Assembly (NCBI GenBank): GCA_023150345.1
Contig: JAKLLB010000016.1
Coordinates: 1-55,290 of the forward strand
Length of the DNA stretch: 55,290 bases
Direction of reading: 5' to 3'
Source of the DNA: Aquabacterium sp.
GTDB taxonomy: Bacteria > Pseudomonadota > Gammaproteobacteria > Burkholderiales > Burkholderiaceae_C
A program made the translations under genes and the position numbers. Positions 16,949 through 25,289 of the stretch are shown piece by piece. The stretch's first letter is position 1. Each line of letters begins with the position of its first letter. The notes under the pieces are model-generated. The model was given only the letters and a program-made list of their open reading frames with translations, did no database searches and was not told the origin of the DNA.

Positions 16949-16974
16949 CGAAACCCGGCTTCGGCCGGGTTTCG
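16949..16974 (+). terminator. Hairpin terminator after the Ala/Lys-rich gene
   Basis: Perfect 11-bp stem (CGAAACCCGGC and its complement) around a TTCG tetraloop, 43 bases after the stop codon. Stem stability and placement between convergent genes indicate a terminator, possibly working in both directions; only a short T-run follows. Confidence 0.75.
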
Positions 16975-17009
16975 TCGCTTCAGGAGCCGCCGCGCCGCGC
17001 GGTGCCTCG

Positions 17010-17681
17010 TCAGCTCACGCACCAAGCCCAGAAGCGCGCCCACAGGCCATGCCCCAGGGCCCATGCAGCGGCGCTCGCAAGCACCGCGCCGGCCGCACGC
17101 ACGGCCCATGCCGAAAGGGTCGCCGAAGGCGCCCGTCCCAGCAGCCACCACCACAGGGCGGGTCCGGCCATCAGGCCCGCTGCCGAAGCAGTGGCGAATG
17201 CAGCCATCACGAGCGCCCCGCCCACCGGACCGTTCGCCAGGGCCGCCACCATCAGCGCTGACTGCAGCAGGCCGCACGGCCATGCAACCCAACCCAGGCC
17301 AACAGCACCGGCACGGACCGGACCGCGCACGGCCTGCCAACCCCCCGGGGCTCCGGGCGTTCGGCCCAGGCGCTCGAGGAACGCCGGCTGTCGGCCGCGC
17401 CACAGCAGGTACAGGCCCAGGCCGAGGGCGGCCACGTGCACGAGGGTCCAGAGCGGGCGCAGCCAAGCGGCCACCTGCCCTGCAGCACCGATCCAGGCCA
17501 CACCCGTCGCAGCCACGGCTCCGCCGGCCGTGTAGCTGGCCAGCCGCCCGAGTTGGAACGCCGCCTTCGCCCGAGGCCCACCACGACCGACGGCGGCGCA
17601 TGCCGGGCCGCACATGGCCAGGCAGTGCGGCGTGCCGGCCAGACCCAGCATCAGCGCGCTCAGGGCGAGTGCGAACTCCAC
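17010..17681 (-). CDS. TauE/SafE-family membrane protein of the cbb3 oxidase region
   Basis: 223 residues with about six hydrophobic segments. It opens LSALMLGLAGTPHCLAMCGP; the TPHCLAMCGPAC motif places two Cys and a His at the first membrane face, typical of the UreH-like subgroup of TauE/SafE proteins found beside cytochrome oxidase genes. That subgroup is suspected to help copper handling or thiol chemistry during oxidase assembly, but this is not proven. It is the last gene of the hemN strand, 60 bp after hemN. Confidence 0.8.
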   Translation of the reverse strand: MEFALALSALMLGLAGTPHCLAMCGPACAAVGRGGPRAKAAFQLGRLASYTAGGAVAATGVAWIGAAGQVAAWLRPLWTLVHVAALGLGLYLLWRGRQPAFLERLGRTPGAPGGWQAVRGPVRAGAVGLGWVAWPCGLLQSALMVAALANGPVGGALVMAAFATASAAGLMAGPALWWWLLGRAPSATLSAWAVRAAGAVLASAAAWALGHGLWARFWAWCVS

Positions 17682-17741
17682 GACAGATTCATGCCAGGGA
17701 TGGCCAGCTTCGCGCCAGCGCCACCCGGCGCCTTCGATGTT

Positions 17742-19151
17742 CTAGATGATGCGCGAGAACCGCTCGCGTACCTGGTCCTTGCGCAGGTGCGCGTCGAACA
17801 CCATGGCGATGGCGCGGACGAAGTACCAACCGGCCGGGGTAACCTCGATGGCTCCGGGCTCGATCTCGACCAGCCCCATGCCCTGCAACTCGACAAGGTC
17901 CTCGAGCTCGGTGCGGAAGTACTCGCGCATGCGAATCAGGTGGGCCACCTCGATGGACTCGAACTCGACGCGACCCTGGCACATCAGCGCCATGATGACG
18001 GCGCGGCGCACGAGGTCGTCGCGCGTGACCGACAGGCCGCGCACGATCGGGAACTGGCCCTGGCGCACGGCGTCGTAGTACTCGGGCAGGGTCTTGGCGT
18101 TCTGGCTGTAGGTGGCCCCCATGCGGCCGATGGCGGAGACTCCCAGGCCAATCAGGTCGCAGTCGGGCTGGGTGCTGTAGCCCTGGAAGTTGCGATGCAG
18201 CCGGCCCTGCCGCTTGGCCGCGGCCAGTGAATCGCCTGGCAGCGCGAAGTGGTCCATGCCGATGTAGGTGTAGCCCTGCGCGATGAAGCCCGAGATGCCG
18301 CCGCCCAGCATCTGCACGCGATCGTCCGGGCTCGGCAGTTGATCGGCCACGATCCGCCGCTGCGGCTTGAAGCGCGAAGGCAGATGCGCGTAGGCATACA
18401 AGGCGGTGCGATCCGGGCGCAGTTCGCCCACTTGAGCGATGGTGCGGGCAAACGAGGTGGGCGTCTGGCGCGGCAGTCCGTAGATGAGGTCGACATTGAT
18501 CGACTCGTAGCCGATCGCTCGGCTGGCCAGCATCAGGTCACGCACCGACTCGTAGGACTGGATGCGGTGCACCGCCTTCTGCACCTCGGGGTCGAAGTCC
18601 TGGACACCGAAGCTCAGGCGGTTGAACCCGAGGCGATGGAGGTGCTCCAGCCTCTGCGCGGTGGCGGTTCGCGGGTCGACTTCGATGGAGATCTCGGCGC
18701 CGGGAGCAATCTTGAACGAATCCTTCAGCCCGCCCATCAAGCTGGTGAGTTCGTCGTCGGACAGGAACGTGGGCGTGCCGCCACCCAGGTGCAATTGCGA
18801 CACCGGCTGGTGCGTGCCCAGGATGTCGGTGTGCAGCTTGACCTCGTGCCTGAGCACGTCGAGGTATTCGGCTGCGCGCTCATGGTGCCGCGTGATGACC
18901 TTGTTGCAGGCGCAGTAGTAGCACACCGACTCGCAAAACGGAATGTGGATGTACAGCGACAGCGCCGGCGCTCCGCCCACGACGGCGCCGCAGCCGCGCT
19001 GGCGCAATGCCTGCTCGTACTCGTGTGCGCCGAAGGCTTCGACGAAACGGTCGGCCGTGGGATAGGAGGTATATCGGGGGCCAGGCCGGTCGAGCCGGCG
19101 CAGCATGGCCTCCGTGAGCACCGGCGGCTGTTCGGACAGGGTTGACTGCAT
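17742..19151 (-). CDS. hemN: Oxygen-independent coproporphyrinogen III oxidase
   Basis: 469 residues from MQSTLSEQPPVLTEAMLRRL; 14 upstream codons in the same frame are not family-like. The radical-SAM cluster motif is Cys73-x3-Cys77-x2-Cys80 in FCESVCYYCACNKV, followed by QLHLGGGTPTFLS. The C-terminal HemN domain ends near RERFSRII. It decarboxylates coproporphyrinogen III without oxygen, supplying haem for cbb3 oxidase under low oxygen. Divergent from fnr with an FNR-box-like palindrome about 42 bases before its ATG, so FNR control is likely. Confidence 0.96.
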   Translation of the reverse strand: MQSTLSEQPPVLTEAMLRRLDRPGPRYTSYPTADRFVEAFGAHEYEQALRQRGCGAVVGGAPALSLYIHIPFCESVCYYCACNKVITRHHERAAEYLDVLRHEVKLHTDILGTHQPVSQLHLGGGTPTFLSDDELTSLMGGLKDSFKIAPGAEISIEVDPRTATAQRLEHLHRLGFNRLSFGVQDFDPEVQKAVHRIQSYESVRDLMLASRAIGYESINVDLIYGLPRQTPTSFARTIAQVGELRPDRTALYAYAHLPSRFKPQRRIVADQLPSPDDRVQMLGGGISGFIAQGYTYIGMDHFALPGDSLAAAKRQGRLHRNFQGYSTQPDCDLIGLGVSAIGRMGATYSQNAKTLPEYYDAVRQGQFPIVRGLSVTRDDLVRRAVIMALMCQGRVEFESIEVAHLIRMREYFRTELEDLVELQGMGLVEIEPGAIEVTPAGWYFVRAIAMVFDAHLRKDQVRERFSRII

Positions 19152-19186
19152 GGGACAGGACTTTGCCAAAGGAGGGATGGGATGGC

Positions 19187-19200
19187 TTGACATGCCTCAA
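19187..19200. promoter_or_regulatory. FNR-box-like site between hemN and fnr
   Basis: TTGAC-ATGC-CTCAA, 8 of 10 matches to the FNR consensus TTGAT-N4-ATCAA. Its centre is about 42 bases before the hemN ATG and about 122 before the fnr ATG. It could serve hemN activation and fnr autoregulation. Confidence 0.6.
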
Positions 19201-19315
19201 GCCGCCGGGAGACACTGCAGAACCCGGGGTGTGCCGGCGCACCGACCGGGCTGAAGGCTGTCGGCTTGCAACCCCACGAGCCGGACACGACGCCGGCGCA
19301 CGCGATAATTGCATC

Positions 19316-20053
19316 ATGCCCACCGAAGCCATCAAGATGCGACTCGAGCCTTTCAAGGTCGCTTGCTCCAACTGCAACCTGCGCGAGTTGTGCCTGCCGG
19401 TCGGCCTCACCCGCGACAATGTAGACAAGCTGGACACGCTGGTGGCCAACCGACGCCAGGTGGCCCGGGGTGACACGCTGTTTCGCGCGGGCGACGCGTT
19501 CCAGGCGCTGTATGCCGTGCGCACGGGGTTCTTCAAGACCTGCGTTTCGTCGGAAGATGGCCGTGACCAGGTCACGGGCTTCCAAATGGCCGGCGAGTTG
19601 CTCGGCCTCGATGGCATCAGCAACGACAGCCACAGTTGCGATGCTGTTGCGCTGGAAGACTCACAGGTGTGCGTGATCCCGTACGAGCAACTCGAAGAGC
19701 TCTCGAGGGAGTTCACCGAATTGCAGCACCAGTTCCACAAGATCATGAGCCGCGAGATCGTTCGCGACCATGGCGTGATGCTGTTGCTGGGAAGCATGCG
19801 CGCCGAGGAGCGCTTGGCTGCGTTCTTACTCAATCTGACCCAACGCCTGCAGGCGCGCGGTTTTTCAGCTTCAGCGCTGGTGCTGCGCATGACGCGTGAG
19901 GAAATCGGCAGTTACCTGGGACTCAAACTCGAGACCGTGAGCCGAACGTTCTCCAAGTTCCAGGAAGAAGGCATCCTCGAGGTGAAGCAGCGCCAGATCC
20001 GCATCGTGTCCCAGGACAAGCTGCAGAGCCTGGTCAACGGTGCGAACTGCTGA
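19316..20053 (+). CDS. fnr: FNR-type oxygen-responsive transcription regulator
   Basis: 245 residues from MPTEAIKMRLEPFKVACSNC. The four likely [4Fe-4S] ligands are Cys17, Cys20, Cys26 and Cys108. A cAMP-receptor-like sensory domain (about 30–150) and a dimer helix precede the C-terminal HTH (LRMTREEIGSYLGLKLETVS then RTFSKFQEEGIL) with the ESR-type recognition residues that read TTGAT half-sites. It activates microaerobic and anaerobic genes. Its place beside hemN and the cco genes, each with an FNR-like box, makes these its probable local targets. Confidence 0.95.
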   Translation: MPTEAIKMRLEPFKVACSNCNLRELCLPVGLTRDNVDKLDTLVANRRQVARGDTLFRAGDAFQALYAVRTGFFKTCVSSEDGRDQVTGFQMAGELLGLDGISNDSHSCDAVALEDSQVCVIPYEQLEELSREFTELQHQFHKIMSREIVRDHGVMLLLGSMRAEERLAAFLLNLTQRLQARGFSASALVLRMTREEIGSYLGLKLETVSRTFSKFQEEGILEVKQRQIRIVSQDKLQSLVNGANC

Positions 20054-20065
20054 AGCGTGATGCGT

Positions 20066-20084
20066 CGCCCCGCCTGCCGGGGCG
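20066..20084. terminator. Hairpin between convergent fnr and fixH-like gene
   Basis: CGCCCC and GGGGCG arms around a seven-base loop, starting 13 bases after the fnr stop and ending next to the fixH-like stop on the other strand. No T-run. Probable shared transcript end. Confidence 0.45.
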
Positions 20085-20085
20085 G

Positions 20086-20346
20086 TCACCGTCCGCTTTG
20101 CGACGCCGTCGCAGCATGATTTCGGGCCTGAATGGCTGGGGTGTTGGCTACCGGTTTTGTCGTGCCCTGTCGCATCGCTTCGGGATCCGTGACGAGGCTG
20201 TCGGCGCCCGTGTAGGCAATGACGGCCGTTGCAATGGCAGCAACGACGACCACAAGCGGACCACCGATCACCAACCAAACCATCCCTACCCGCCACCAGG
20301 GAGCGGCCACTGGTGCGGCCATGCCGGCTGGTGTGGATCGAGTCAT
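20086..20346 (-). CDS. Small FixH-like membrane protein
   Basis: 86 residues from MTRSTPAGMAAPVAAPWWRV. One membrane segment (GMVWLVIGGPLVVVVAAIAT, then AVIAYTGADSLV) is preceded by PWWRVGMVW, resembling short FixH-like proteins annotated in cbb3 clusters of Burkholderiales. It lacks the periplasmic FixH domain, so it is a reduced form or a separate family. It follows ccoG by 29 bp. Presumed role in oxidase assembly comes from position. Confidence 0.62.
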   Translation of the reverse strand: MTRSTPAGMAAPVAAPWWRVGMVWLVIGGPLVVVVAAIATAVIAYTGADSLVTDPEAMRQGTTKPVANTPAIQARNHAATASQSGR

Positions 20347-20375
20347 CTGCAGTCTCCAGATTGCATGAGGTAGGG

Positions 20376-21839
20376 TCAACGCGGCACCACGAATGTCGAG
20401 TGCTCGACCACGCGGACCTCCGAAAGACCGGCATCGCCGACGCGCGTGACGGTGAACCGAATGGCATGGGCCCCGGGACCAGCGGCCTGCGCAGATCCGT
20501 GCGGTACCCGAACGCCCACCGAGACCCAGCGCGCCTGGGCCGGTCCGATCTCCCAAGCAGTTCCGCCCTCGAGGGCAGCGCCGTCAAGCCCCTCGACAGA
20601 CAATCGATAGCGCTGTTGCCGCTCCGTGGCGTTCATCACCTGCAGCCTGTAGACGTTCTCGATGCGGCCATCGTCGACGATGCGTGCCAACGAGGCGCGG
20701 TCACGCACCACGTCGACCCTGAACGGATCGCGGCGCCAGAGACTGATGCCGAGCATCGCCACCACCACCAGCAAGATTGCGGAGTAGACCAGAACGCGGG
20801 GTCGAAAGACCCGCCGCCACAGTTGCGAACGGTCGAGCTTCTGGGCCAAGCCATTCTGGGTGTCGTAGCGTATCAACCCACGGGGATAGCCCACGCGGTC
20901 CATCACGCCATCACAGACATCGATGCAGGCCGCGCATCCGATGCACTCGTACTGCAGGCCCTTGCGTATGTCGATTCCCGTGGGGCAGACTTGCACGCAC
21001 AGTCCGCAGTCCACGCAACTGCCCAGACCGAGCGCGGCCGGGTCGGCCTTGCGCGAGCGCGACCCGCGCGGCTCGCCACGGGCGGAGTCGTAGGTGATGA
21101 TGAGCGTGTCCTTGTCGAACATGGCGCTTTGAAAGCGCGCGTACGGGCACATGTACTTGCACACCTGCTCGCGCAGGAAGCCCGCGTTGCCGTATGTCGC
21201 CAATCCATAGAACAGCACCCAGAACCATTCCCAGGGGCCGAACGAGAGCGTCCATGCCTCGGACGCCAGCGTGCGTATTGGGGTGAAGTAGCCGACAAAG
21301 GTAAAACCGGTCCACAAGGCGATGCTGGCCCAGGCAAGCTGCGTACCGCCTTTGCGCCAGAGCTTCTCGAAGCTCCACGGCGCGCCATCGAGGCGCATGC
21401 GCGAGACACGGTCGCCTTCCAATCGGCGCTCGACCCACATGAAGATCTCGGTATAGACCGTCTGCGGGCACGCATAGCCGCACCACAGACGCCCCGCAAC
21501 TGCTGTGAACAGGAACAGCGCGTACGCCGAGATGACCAGGAGAGCGGTCAGGAAGATGAAATCCTGCGGGTACAGGACCAGCGGCCCAATATAGAACCGC
21601 CGCGCCGCCAGATCAAACAGGACCGCCTGGCGTGTGTTCCAGTTCAGCCAGGGCAACCCGTAGAAGAGCAGTTGCGTGGCCCACACCAGCGCCCAGCGCC
21701 AGCGCATGAAGAGCCCAGACACCGCCCGCGGATAGATCTTCTGCTGCTTCTGATACAGCGAGACCACCGCAACGGCGGCGTCGTCGGCACTCGCATCAAG
21801 CTCGGCGGCCGCACTGCCGCCAGCTCGGCTGGCACTCAT
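20376..21839 (-). CDS. ccoG: Cytochrome c oxidase accessory protein CcoG (FixG)
   Basis: 487 residues. Several N-terminal membrane segments (about 45–110 and 160–220), a WCGYACPQTVYTE motif, then two 4Fe-4S ferredoxin motifs: CVDCGLCVQVCPTG (275–288) and CIGCAACIDVCDG (299–311). The C-terminal part is an Ig-like periplasmic domain after one more membrane segment. CcoG is known to reduce copper for insertion into cbb3 oxidase. It begins 12 bp after ccoP. Confidence 0.95.
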   Translation of the reverse strand: MSASRAGGSAAAELDASADDAAVAVVSLYQKQQKIYPRAVSGLFMRWRWALVWATQLLFYGLPWLNWNTRQAVLFDLAARRFYIGPLVLYPQDFIFLTALLVISAYALFLFTAVAGRLWCGYACPQTVYTEIFMWVERRLEGDRVSRMRLDGAPWSFEKLWRKGGTQLAWASIALWTGFTFVGYFTPIRTLASEAWTLSFGPWEWFWVLFYGLATYGNAGFLREQVCKYMCPYARFQSAMFDKDTLIITYDSARGEPRGSRSRKADPAALGLGSCVDCGLCVQVCPTGIDIRKGLQYECIGCAACIDVCDGVMDRVGYPRGLIRYDTQNGLAQKLDRSQLWRRVFRPRVLVYSAILLVVVAMLGISLWRRDPFRVDVVRDRASLARIVDDGRIENVYRLQVMNATERQQRYRLSVEGLDGAALEGGTAWEIGPAQARWVSVGVRVPHGSAQAAGPGAHAIRFTVTRVGDAGLSEVRVVEHSTFVVPR

Positions 21840-21851
21840 GCGCTGCGGGCC

Positions 21852-22769
21852 TCAGTTGGCGGCCGGCCGGCTGCCTGCACGCCCCAGACTCCAGACGTAG
21901 GACGCGAGCACGTGTATCTGCTCGGCACTGAGACGCTTCTCGTGGGCCGGCATTTCGTTGGATTTGCCGCCGTTGATCATGGCCATGATCGCTTCCTCGC
22001 CCCAACCATGCAGCCAGACCTTGTCGGTGAGGTTGGGTGCGCCGAGTGCGGGATTGCCTTTGCCTTCAGGGCCGTGGCATGCGGCGCACGCGGCAAACTT
22101 GGGCTTGCCCAGCTGGGCCATGGCGCTGTTGTGCGGGCTGCCTGACAGGCTGAGCACATACTGCGCCACGTTGCGAACATCGTCACCCGAGCCCACAGCC
22201 GCCGCCATCGGAGGCATCACGCCATTGCGTCCTTGCGCGATGGTCTGCTTGATCTGTTCCGGCTCACCGCCCCAGAGCCAGTCCGAGTCAGTGAGATTGG
22301 GAAAGCCCTTGCTGCCCCGGGCATCGGAGCCGTGGCAACCCGCGCAGTTGTTGATGAACAAGCGCTCGCCGATGCCCATGGCCTGGCTGTCCTTGGCCAA
22401 CTCGGGCACGGGCATGGCTGTGTACCTGGCGTAGATCGGCGCCATCGCGGCTCGTGCCTTTTCCTGTTCAGTCTCCCACTGACCCGTGCTCGTCCACTTG
22501 AAGGTACCAGCGAACGTCCCCAGGCCCGGGTAGAAGGTCAGGTAGGCTGCCGCGAAGACCACGGTGATGATGAACAGCCACATCCACCACCGAGGCAACG
22601 GGTTGTTCAGCTCCCGAAGATCCTCGTCCCAGACGTGCCCGGTTGTGTTGTCGTCGGCCATGACCTGGCGCTTGCTGGCGATGGCCAGCAACACCAGGCA
22701 ACCGACGAGCCCCAAGATGGTGGTGGCGGCGATGAAGACCGCCCAGCCACCGCTGAAGAAATCGCTCAT
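21852..22769 (-). CDS. ccoP: cbb3-type cytochrome c oxidase subunit III (dihaem cytochrome c)
   Basis: 305 residues. An N-terminal hairpin of membrane segments (about 10–32 and 60–80) anchors two cytochrome c domains with haem motifs CAGCH (142–146) and CAACH (228–232); axial Met candidates lie in GVMPPMAA and NEMPAHEK. It passes electrons from soluble cytochrome c to CcoO and CcoN. The start overlaps ccoQ by four bases. Confidence 0.96.
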   Translation of the reverse strand: MSDFFSGGWAVFIAATTILGLVGCLVLLAIASKRQVMADDNTTGHVWDEDLRELNNPLPRWWMWLFIITVVFAAAYLTFYPGLGTFAGTFKWTSTGQWETEQEKARAAMAPIYARYTAMPVPELAKDSQAMGIGERLFINNCAGCHGSDARGSKGFPNLTDSDWLWGGEPEQIKQTIAQGRNGVMPPMAAAVGSGDDVRNVAQYVLSLSGSPHNSAMAQLGKPKFAACAACHGPEGKGNPALGAPNLTDKVWLHGWGEEAIMAMINGGKSNEMPAHEKRLSAEQIHVLASYVWSLGRAGSRPAAN

Positions 22770-22954
22770 TTGCTTGCTCCTGTGGACGGTGCGTCAACTG
22801 CGCTGCCGATGGCCGGCTCATCGTCGTGCAATGCCAGGCGCGCAGCTGCATCGAATGCAGCGCGCCGCCGGCCGCTCCAGGCCCATGCCACGATGCCGAT
22901 GAAAGCAACGAACGACAGCACCGTCACCACGCTGCGCAGGTCATTCACGTCCAT
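22766..22954 (-). CDS. ccoQ: cbb3-type oxidase small subunit CcoQ (FixQ)
   Basis: 62 residues. One membrane helix (VVTVLSFVAFIGIVAWAWSG) followed by RRRAAFDAAARLAL, the usual CcoQ layout. It stabilises the assembled oxidase. Position between ccoO and ccoP, with a 15-bp gap to ccoO and a four-base overlap with ccoP, confirms the call. Confidence 0.9.
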   Translation of the reverse strand: MDVNDLRSVVTVLSFVAFIGIVAWAWSGRRRAAFDAAARLALHDDEPAIGSAVDAPSTGASK

Positions 22955-22969
22955 GATCGTGTCCGTGTT

Positions 22970-23590
22970 TCACTTGCGTGCAGTGCCCAGCACCTGCAGG
23001 TAGGAGATCAGGGCCTCCATCTCGGTCTTGCCCTTCACCTCTTCCGGCGCCTTGGCGATCTCGTCGTCGCTGTACGGCGCGCCCAGCATGCGCAGGGCCC
23101 TCATCCGCACCGGCAGGCCTTCGCCATCGACCGCATTGCGCTGCAGCCACGGATAGGCCGGCATGTTCGACTCCGGGACCAGGTCACGGGGATTGATCAG
23201 GTGCAGCCGATGCCAGTCGTCGCTGTACTTCCCGCCCACGCGTGCCAGGTCAGGGCCGGTGCGCTTGCTGCCCCACTGGAAGGGGTGGTCGTAGACGAAC
23301 TCACCGGCCACCGAATACGGGCCGTAACGCAGGGTTTCGGCGCGGAAAGGCCGGATCATCTGCGAGTGGCAGTTGTAGCAGCCTTCGCGGACGTAGACAT
23401 CGCGCCCGGCCACCTGCAATGCGGTATAGGGCTTGAGTCCTTCGACGGGTTGGGTTGTCGATCGCTGGAAGAACAACGGGACGATTTCGACCAGACCGCC
23501 CACCGCAACGGTGAGCAGGATGAGGACGATCATGAGGAAGTTGCTGGTCTCGATGCGCTCGTGACCGCTGGGTGCATGGTGCTGTGCCAT
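22970..23590 (-). CDS. ccoO: cbb3-type cytochrome c oxidase subunit II (monohaem)
   Basis: 206 residues. An N-terminal membrane anchor (about 18–42) and one haem-binding motif, Cys71-Tyr-Asn-Cys74-His75 in [15 protein letters not shown], with [20 protein letters not shown] following as in the family. It relays electrons to the CcoN catalytic subunit. Normal length; 19 bp after ccoN. Confidence 0.96.
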   Translation of the reverse strand: MAQHHAPSGHERIETSNFLMIVLILLTVAVGGLVEIVPLFFQRSTTQPVEGLKPYTALQVAGRDVYVREGCYNCHSQMIRPFRAETLRYGPYSVAGEFVYDHPFQWGSKRTGPDLARVGGKYSDDWHRLHLINPRDLVPESNMPAYPWLQRNAVDGEGLPVRMRALRMLGAPYSDDEIAKAPEEVKGKTEMEALISYLQVLGTARK

Positions 23591-23609
23591 GTCGTGTGCT
23601 CCTTCGGTC

Positions 23610-25049
23610 TCAGGCGTGGGCCGGGGCCAGGGGAATGGGCGCCTCCACGGGCTTGCCCGCGCGCATCGTCATCACGGTGTTCCAGCCCATGATCACCATG
23701 CCGGTGAGGTAGAGCAGGCCGCCGCCGACGCGGATCACGTAGAAGGGATAGGTGGCCTTCACGCTCTCGACGAAGCTATAGACCAGCGTGCCATCCGGGT
23801 TCACCGCACGCCACATGAGACCTTGCATCACTCCAGCGATCCACATCGCGGCGATGTACAGCACGATGCCGATCGTCGCGATCCAGAAGTGCAACTCGAT
23901 GGCACGCACGCTGTACATCTGCTTGCGGCCGAACATGCGCGGGATCAGGTGATACAGAGCCCCCATCGACACCAGGCCCACCCATCCCAGCGCGCCGGAA
24001 TGCACGTGGCCGACGGTCCAGTCGGTGTAGTGCGACAGCGCGTTGACGGTCTTGATGGACATCATCGGCCCCTCGAAGGTGCTCATGCCATAGAACGACA
24101 GGCTCACGATGAGGAACTTCAGGATCGGGTCGTCACGCAATTTGTGCCAGGCACCGGACAGGGTCATGATGCCGTTGATCATGCCGCCCCAGCTCGGCGC
24201 GAGCAGCACGAGCGAGAACACCATGCCGATGCTCTGTGCCCAGTCAGGCAGTGCCGTGTAGTGCAGGTGGTGCGGACCGGCCCACATGTAGGTGAAGATC
24301 AGCGCCCAGAAGTGCACGATGGACAGCCGGTAGCTGTACACCGGACGCTCAGCTTGCTTGGGGATGTAGTAGTACATGATCCCCAGGAAGCCTGCGGTCA
24401 GGAAGAAGCCCACGGCATTGTGGCCGTACCACCACTGGACCATGGCGTCCTGTACGCCCGCGTACGCCGAGTAGCTCTTGGTCAGACTCACCGGCACGGC
24501 GGCGCTGTTGACGATGTGCAGCAGCGCAACGGCCAGGATGAAGCCCCCGAAGAACCAGTTGGCCACATAGATGTGCCGGATCTTGCGCGTGCCCACGGTG
24601 CCGAAAAATACCACGGCGTAGGCCACCCAGACCACGGCAATGAGAAGGTCGATCGGCCACTCCAGCTCCGCGTACTCCTTGCCGCTGGTCATGCCCATGG
24701 GCAGTGAGATCGCAGCAGCCAGGATGACCACCTGCCAGCCGATGAACGTGAACATCGCAAGCCCCGGCATGAACAACCGGGTCTGGCAGGTCCGTTGAAC
24801 CACGTGGTAGCTGGTGGCAAAAAGCACACTGCCGCCAAACGCGAAAATCACGGCGTTGGTATGCAACGGGCGCAGGCGGCCGTAGCTGAGGAACGGGATG
24901 CCGAAGTTCAGCTCAGGCCATGCGAGCTGGGCCGCGACGATCACGCCGACCAGCATGCCGACGATGCCCCACAGCACGGCCGCCAGCGCAAACAGCCTCA
25001 CGACTGTGTCGCTGTAGACCGGCGGGGCCTGGTTGGCGGGTGATGCCAT
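23610..25049 (-). CDS. ccoN: cbb3-type cytochrome c oxidase catalytic subunit I
   Basis: 479 residues with twelve predicted membrane helices. Metal ligands are visible: TSYHVVQRT (low-spin haem His), [20 protein letters not shown] (CuB histidines), and [11 protein letters not shown] (haem and CuB region). It reduces oxygen to water with proton pumping at very low oxygen. A GAGGAGGAG-type ribosome site precedes the ATG, and an FNR-like box lies about 85 bases upstream. First gene of ccoNOQPG. Confidence 0.97.
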   Translation of the reverse strand: MASPANQAPPVYSDTVVRLFALAAVLWGIVGMLVGVIVAAQLAWPELNFGIPFLSYGRLRPLHTNAVIFAFGGSVLFATSYHVVQRTCQTRLFMPGLAMFTFIGWQVVILAAAISLPMGMTSGKEYAELEWPIDLLIAVVWVAYAVVFFGTVGTRKIRHIYVANWFFGGFILAVALLHIVNSAAVPVSLTKSYSAYAGVQDAMVQWWYGHNAVGFFLTAGFLGIMYYYIPKQAERPVYSYRLSIVHFWALIFTYMWAGPHHLHYTALPDWAQSIGMVFSLVLLAPSWGGMINGIMTLSGAWHKLRDDPILKFLIVSLSFYGMSTFEGPMMSIKTVNALSHYTDWTVGHVHSGALGWVGLVSMGALYHLIPRMFGRKQMYSVRAIELHFWIATIGIVLYIAAMWIAGVMQGLMWRAVNPDGTLVYSFVESVKATYPFYVIRVGGGLLYLTGMVIMGWNTVMTMRAGKPVEAPIPLAPAHA

Positions 25050-25091
25050 GGACTCTCCTCCTCACAAATATCAAGACAAACCAGGATGAAA

Positions 25092-25289
25092 TCAGGGTGA
25101 TTTTTTGCCGATTTGATCGGCGACTCGTTGACTCCCGTCAACCCCCTCACCTTCGGGCTCCAGAATGCGCAGCCCTTCGCGCTCGAGATCGTCGAACTGG
25201 CCGCGGTGCACGGCCCAACCAAAGACGCCGAGGATCAACAGCACCAGCACGGCAGACATCGGGATCAGCAGGTAGAGCACCTCCATCAT
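25092..25289 (-). CDS. ccoS: cbb3 oxidase maturation protein CcoS
   Basis: 65 residues from MMEVLYLLIPMSAVLVLLIL. One membrane helix, then FGWAVHRGQFDDLEREGLRI, the CcoS signature. It is needed for cofactor insertion into cbb3 oxidase. Two adjacent ATGs (25289 and 25286) overlap the ccoI stop, so the pair is coupled. The 3' part of the gene also contains the FNR-like box that serves ccoN. Confidence 0.9.
   Translation of the reverse strand: MMEVLYLLIPMSAVLVLLILGVFGWAVHRGQFDDLEREGLRILEPEGEGVDGSQRVADQIGKKSP
25128..25141. promoter_or_regulatory. FNR-box-like site upstream of ccoNOQPG
   Basis: TTGAC-TCCC-GTCAA, perfectly symmetrical five-base arms, 8 of 10 matches to the FNR consensus. It lies inside the ccoS reading frame, centred about 85 bases before the ccoN ATG, leaving room for a class II promoter. 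Confidence 0.62.
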
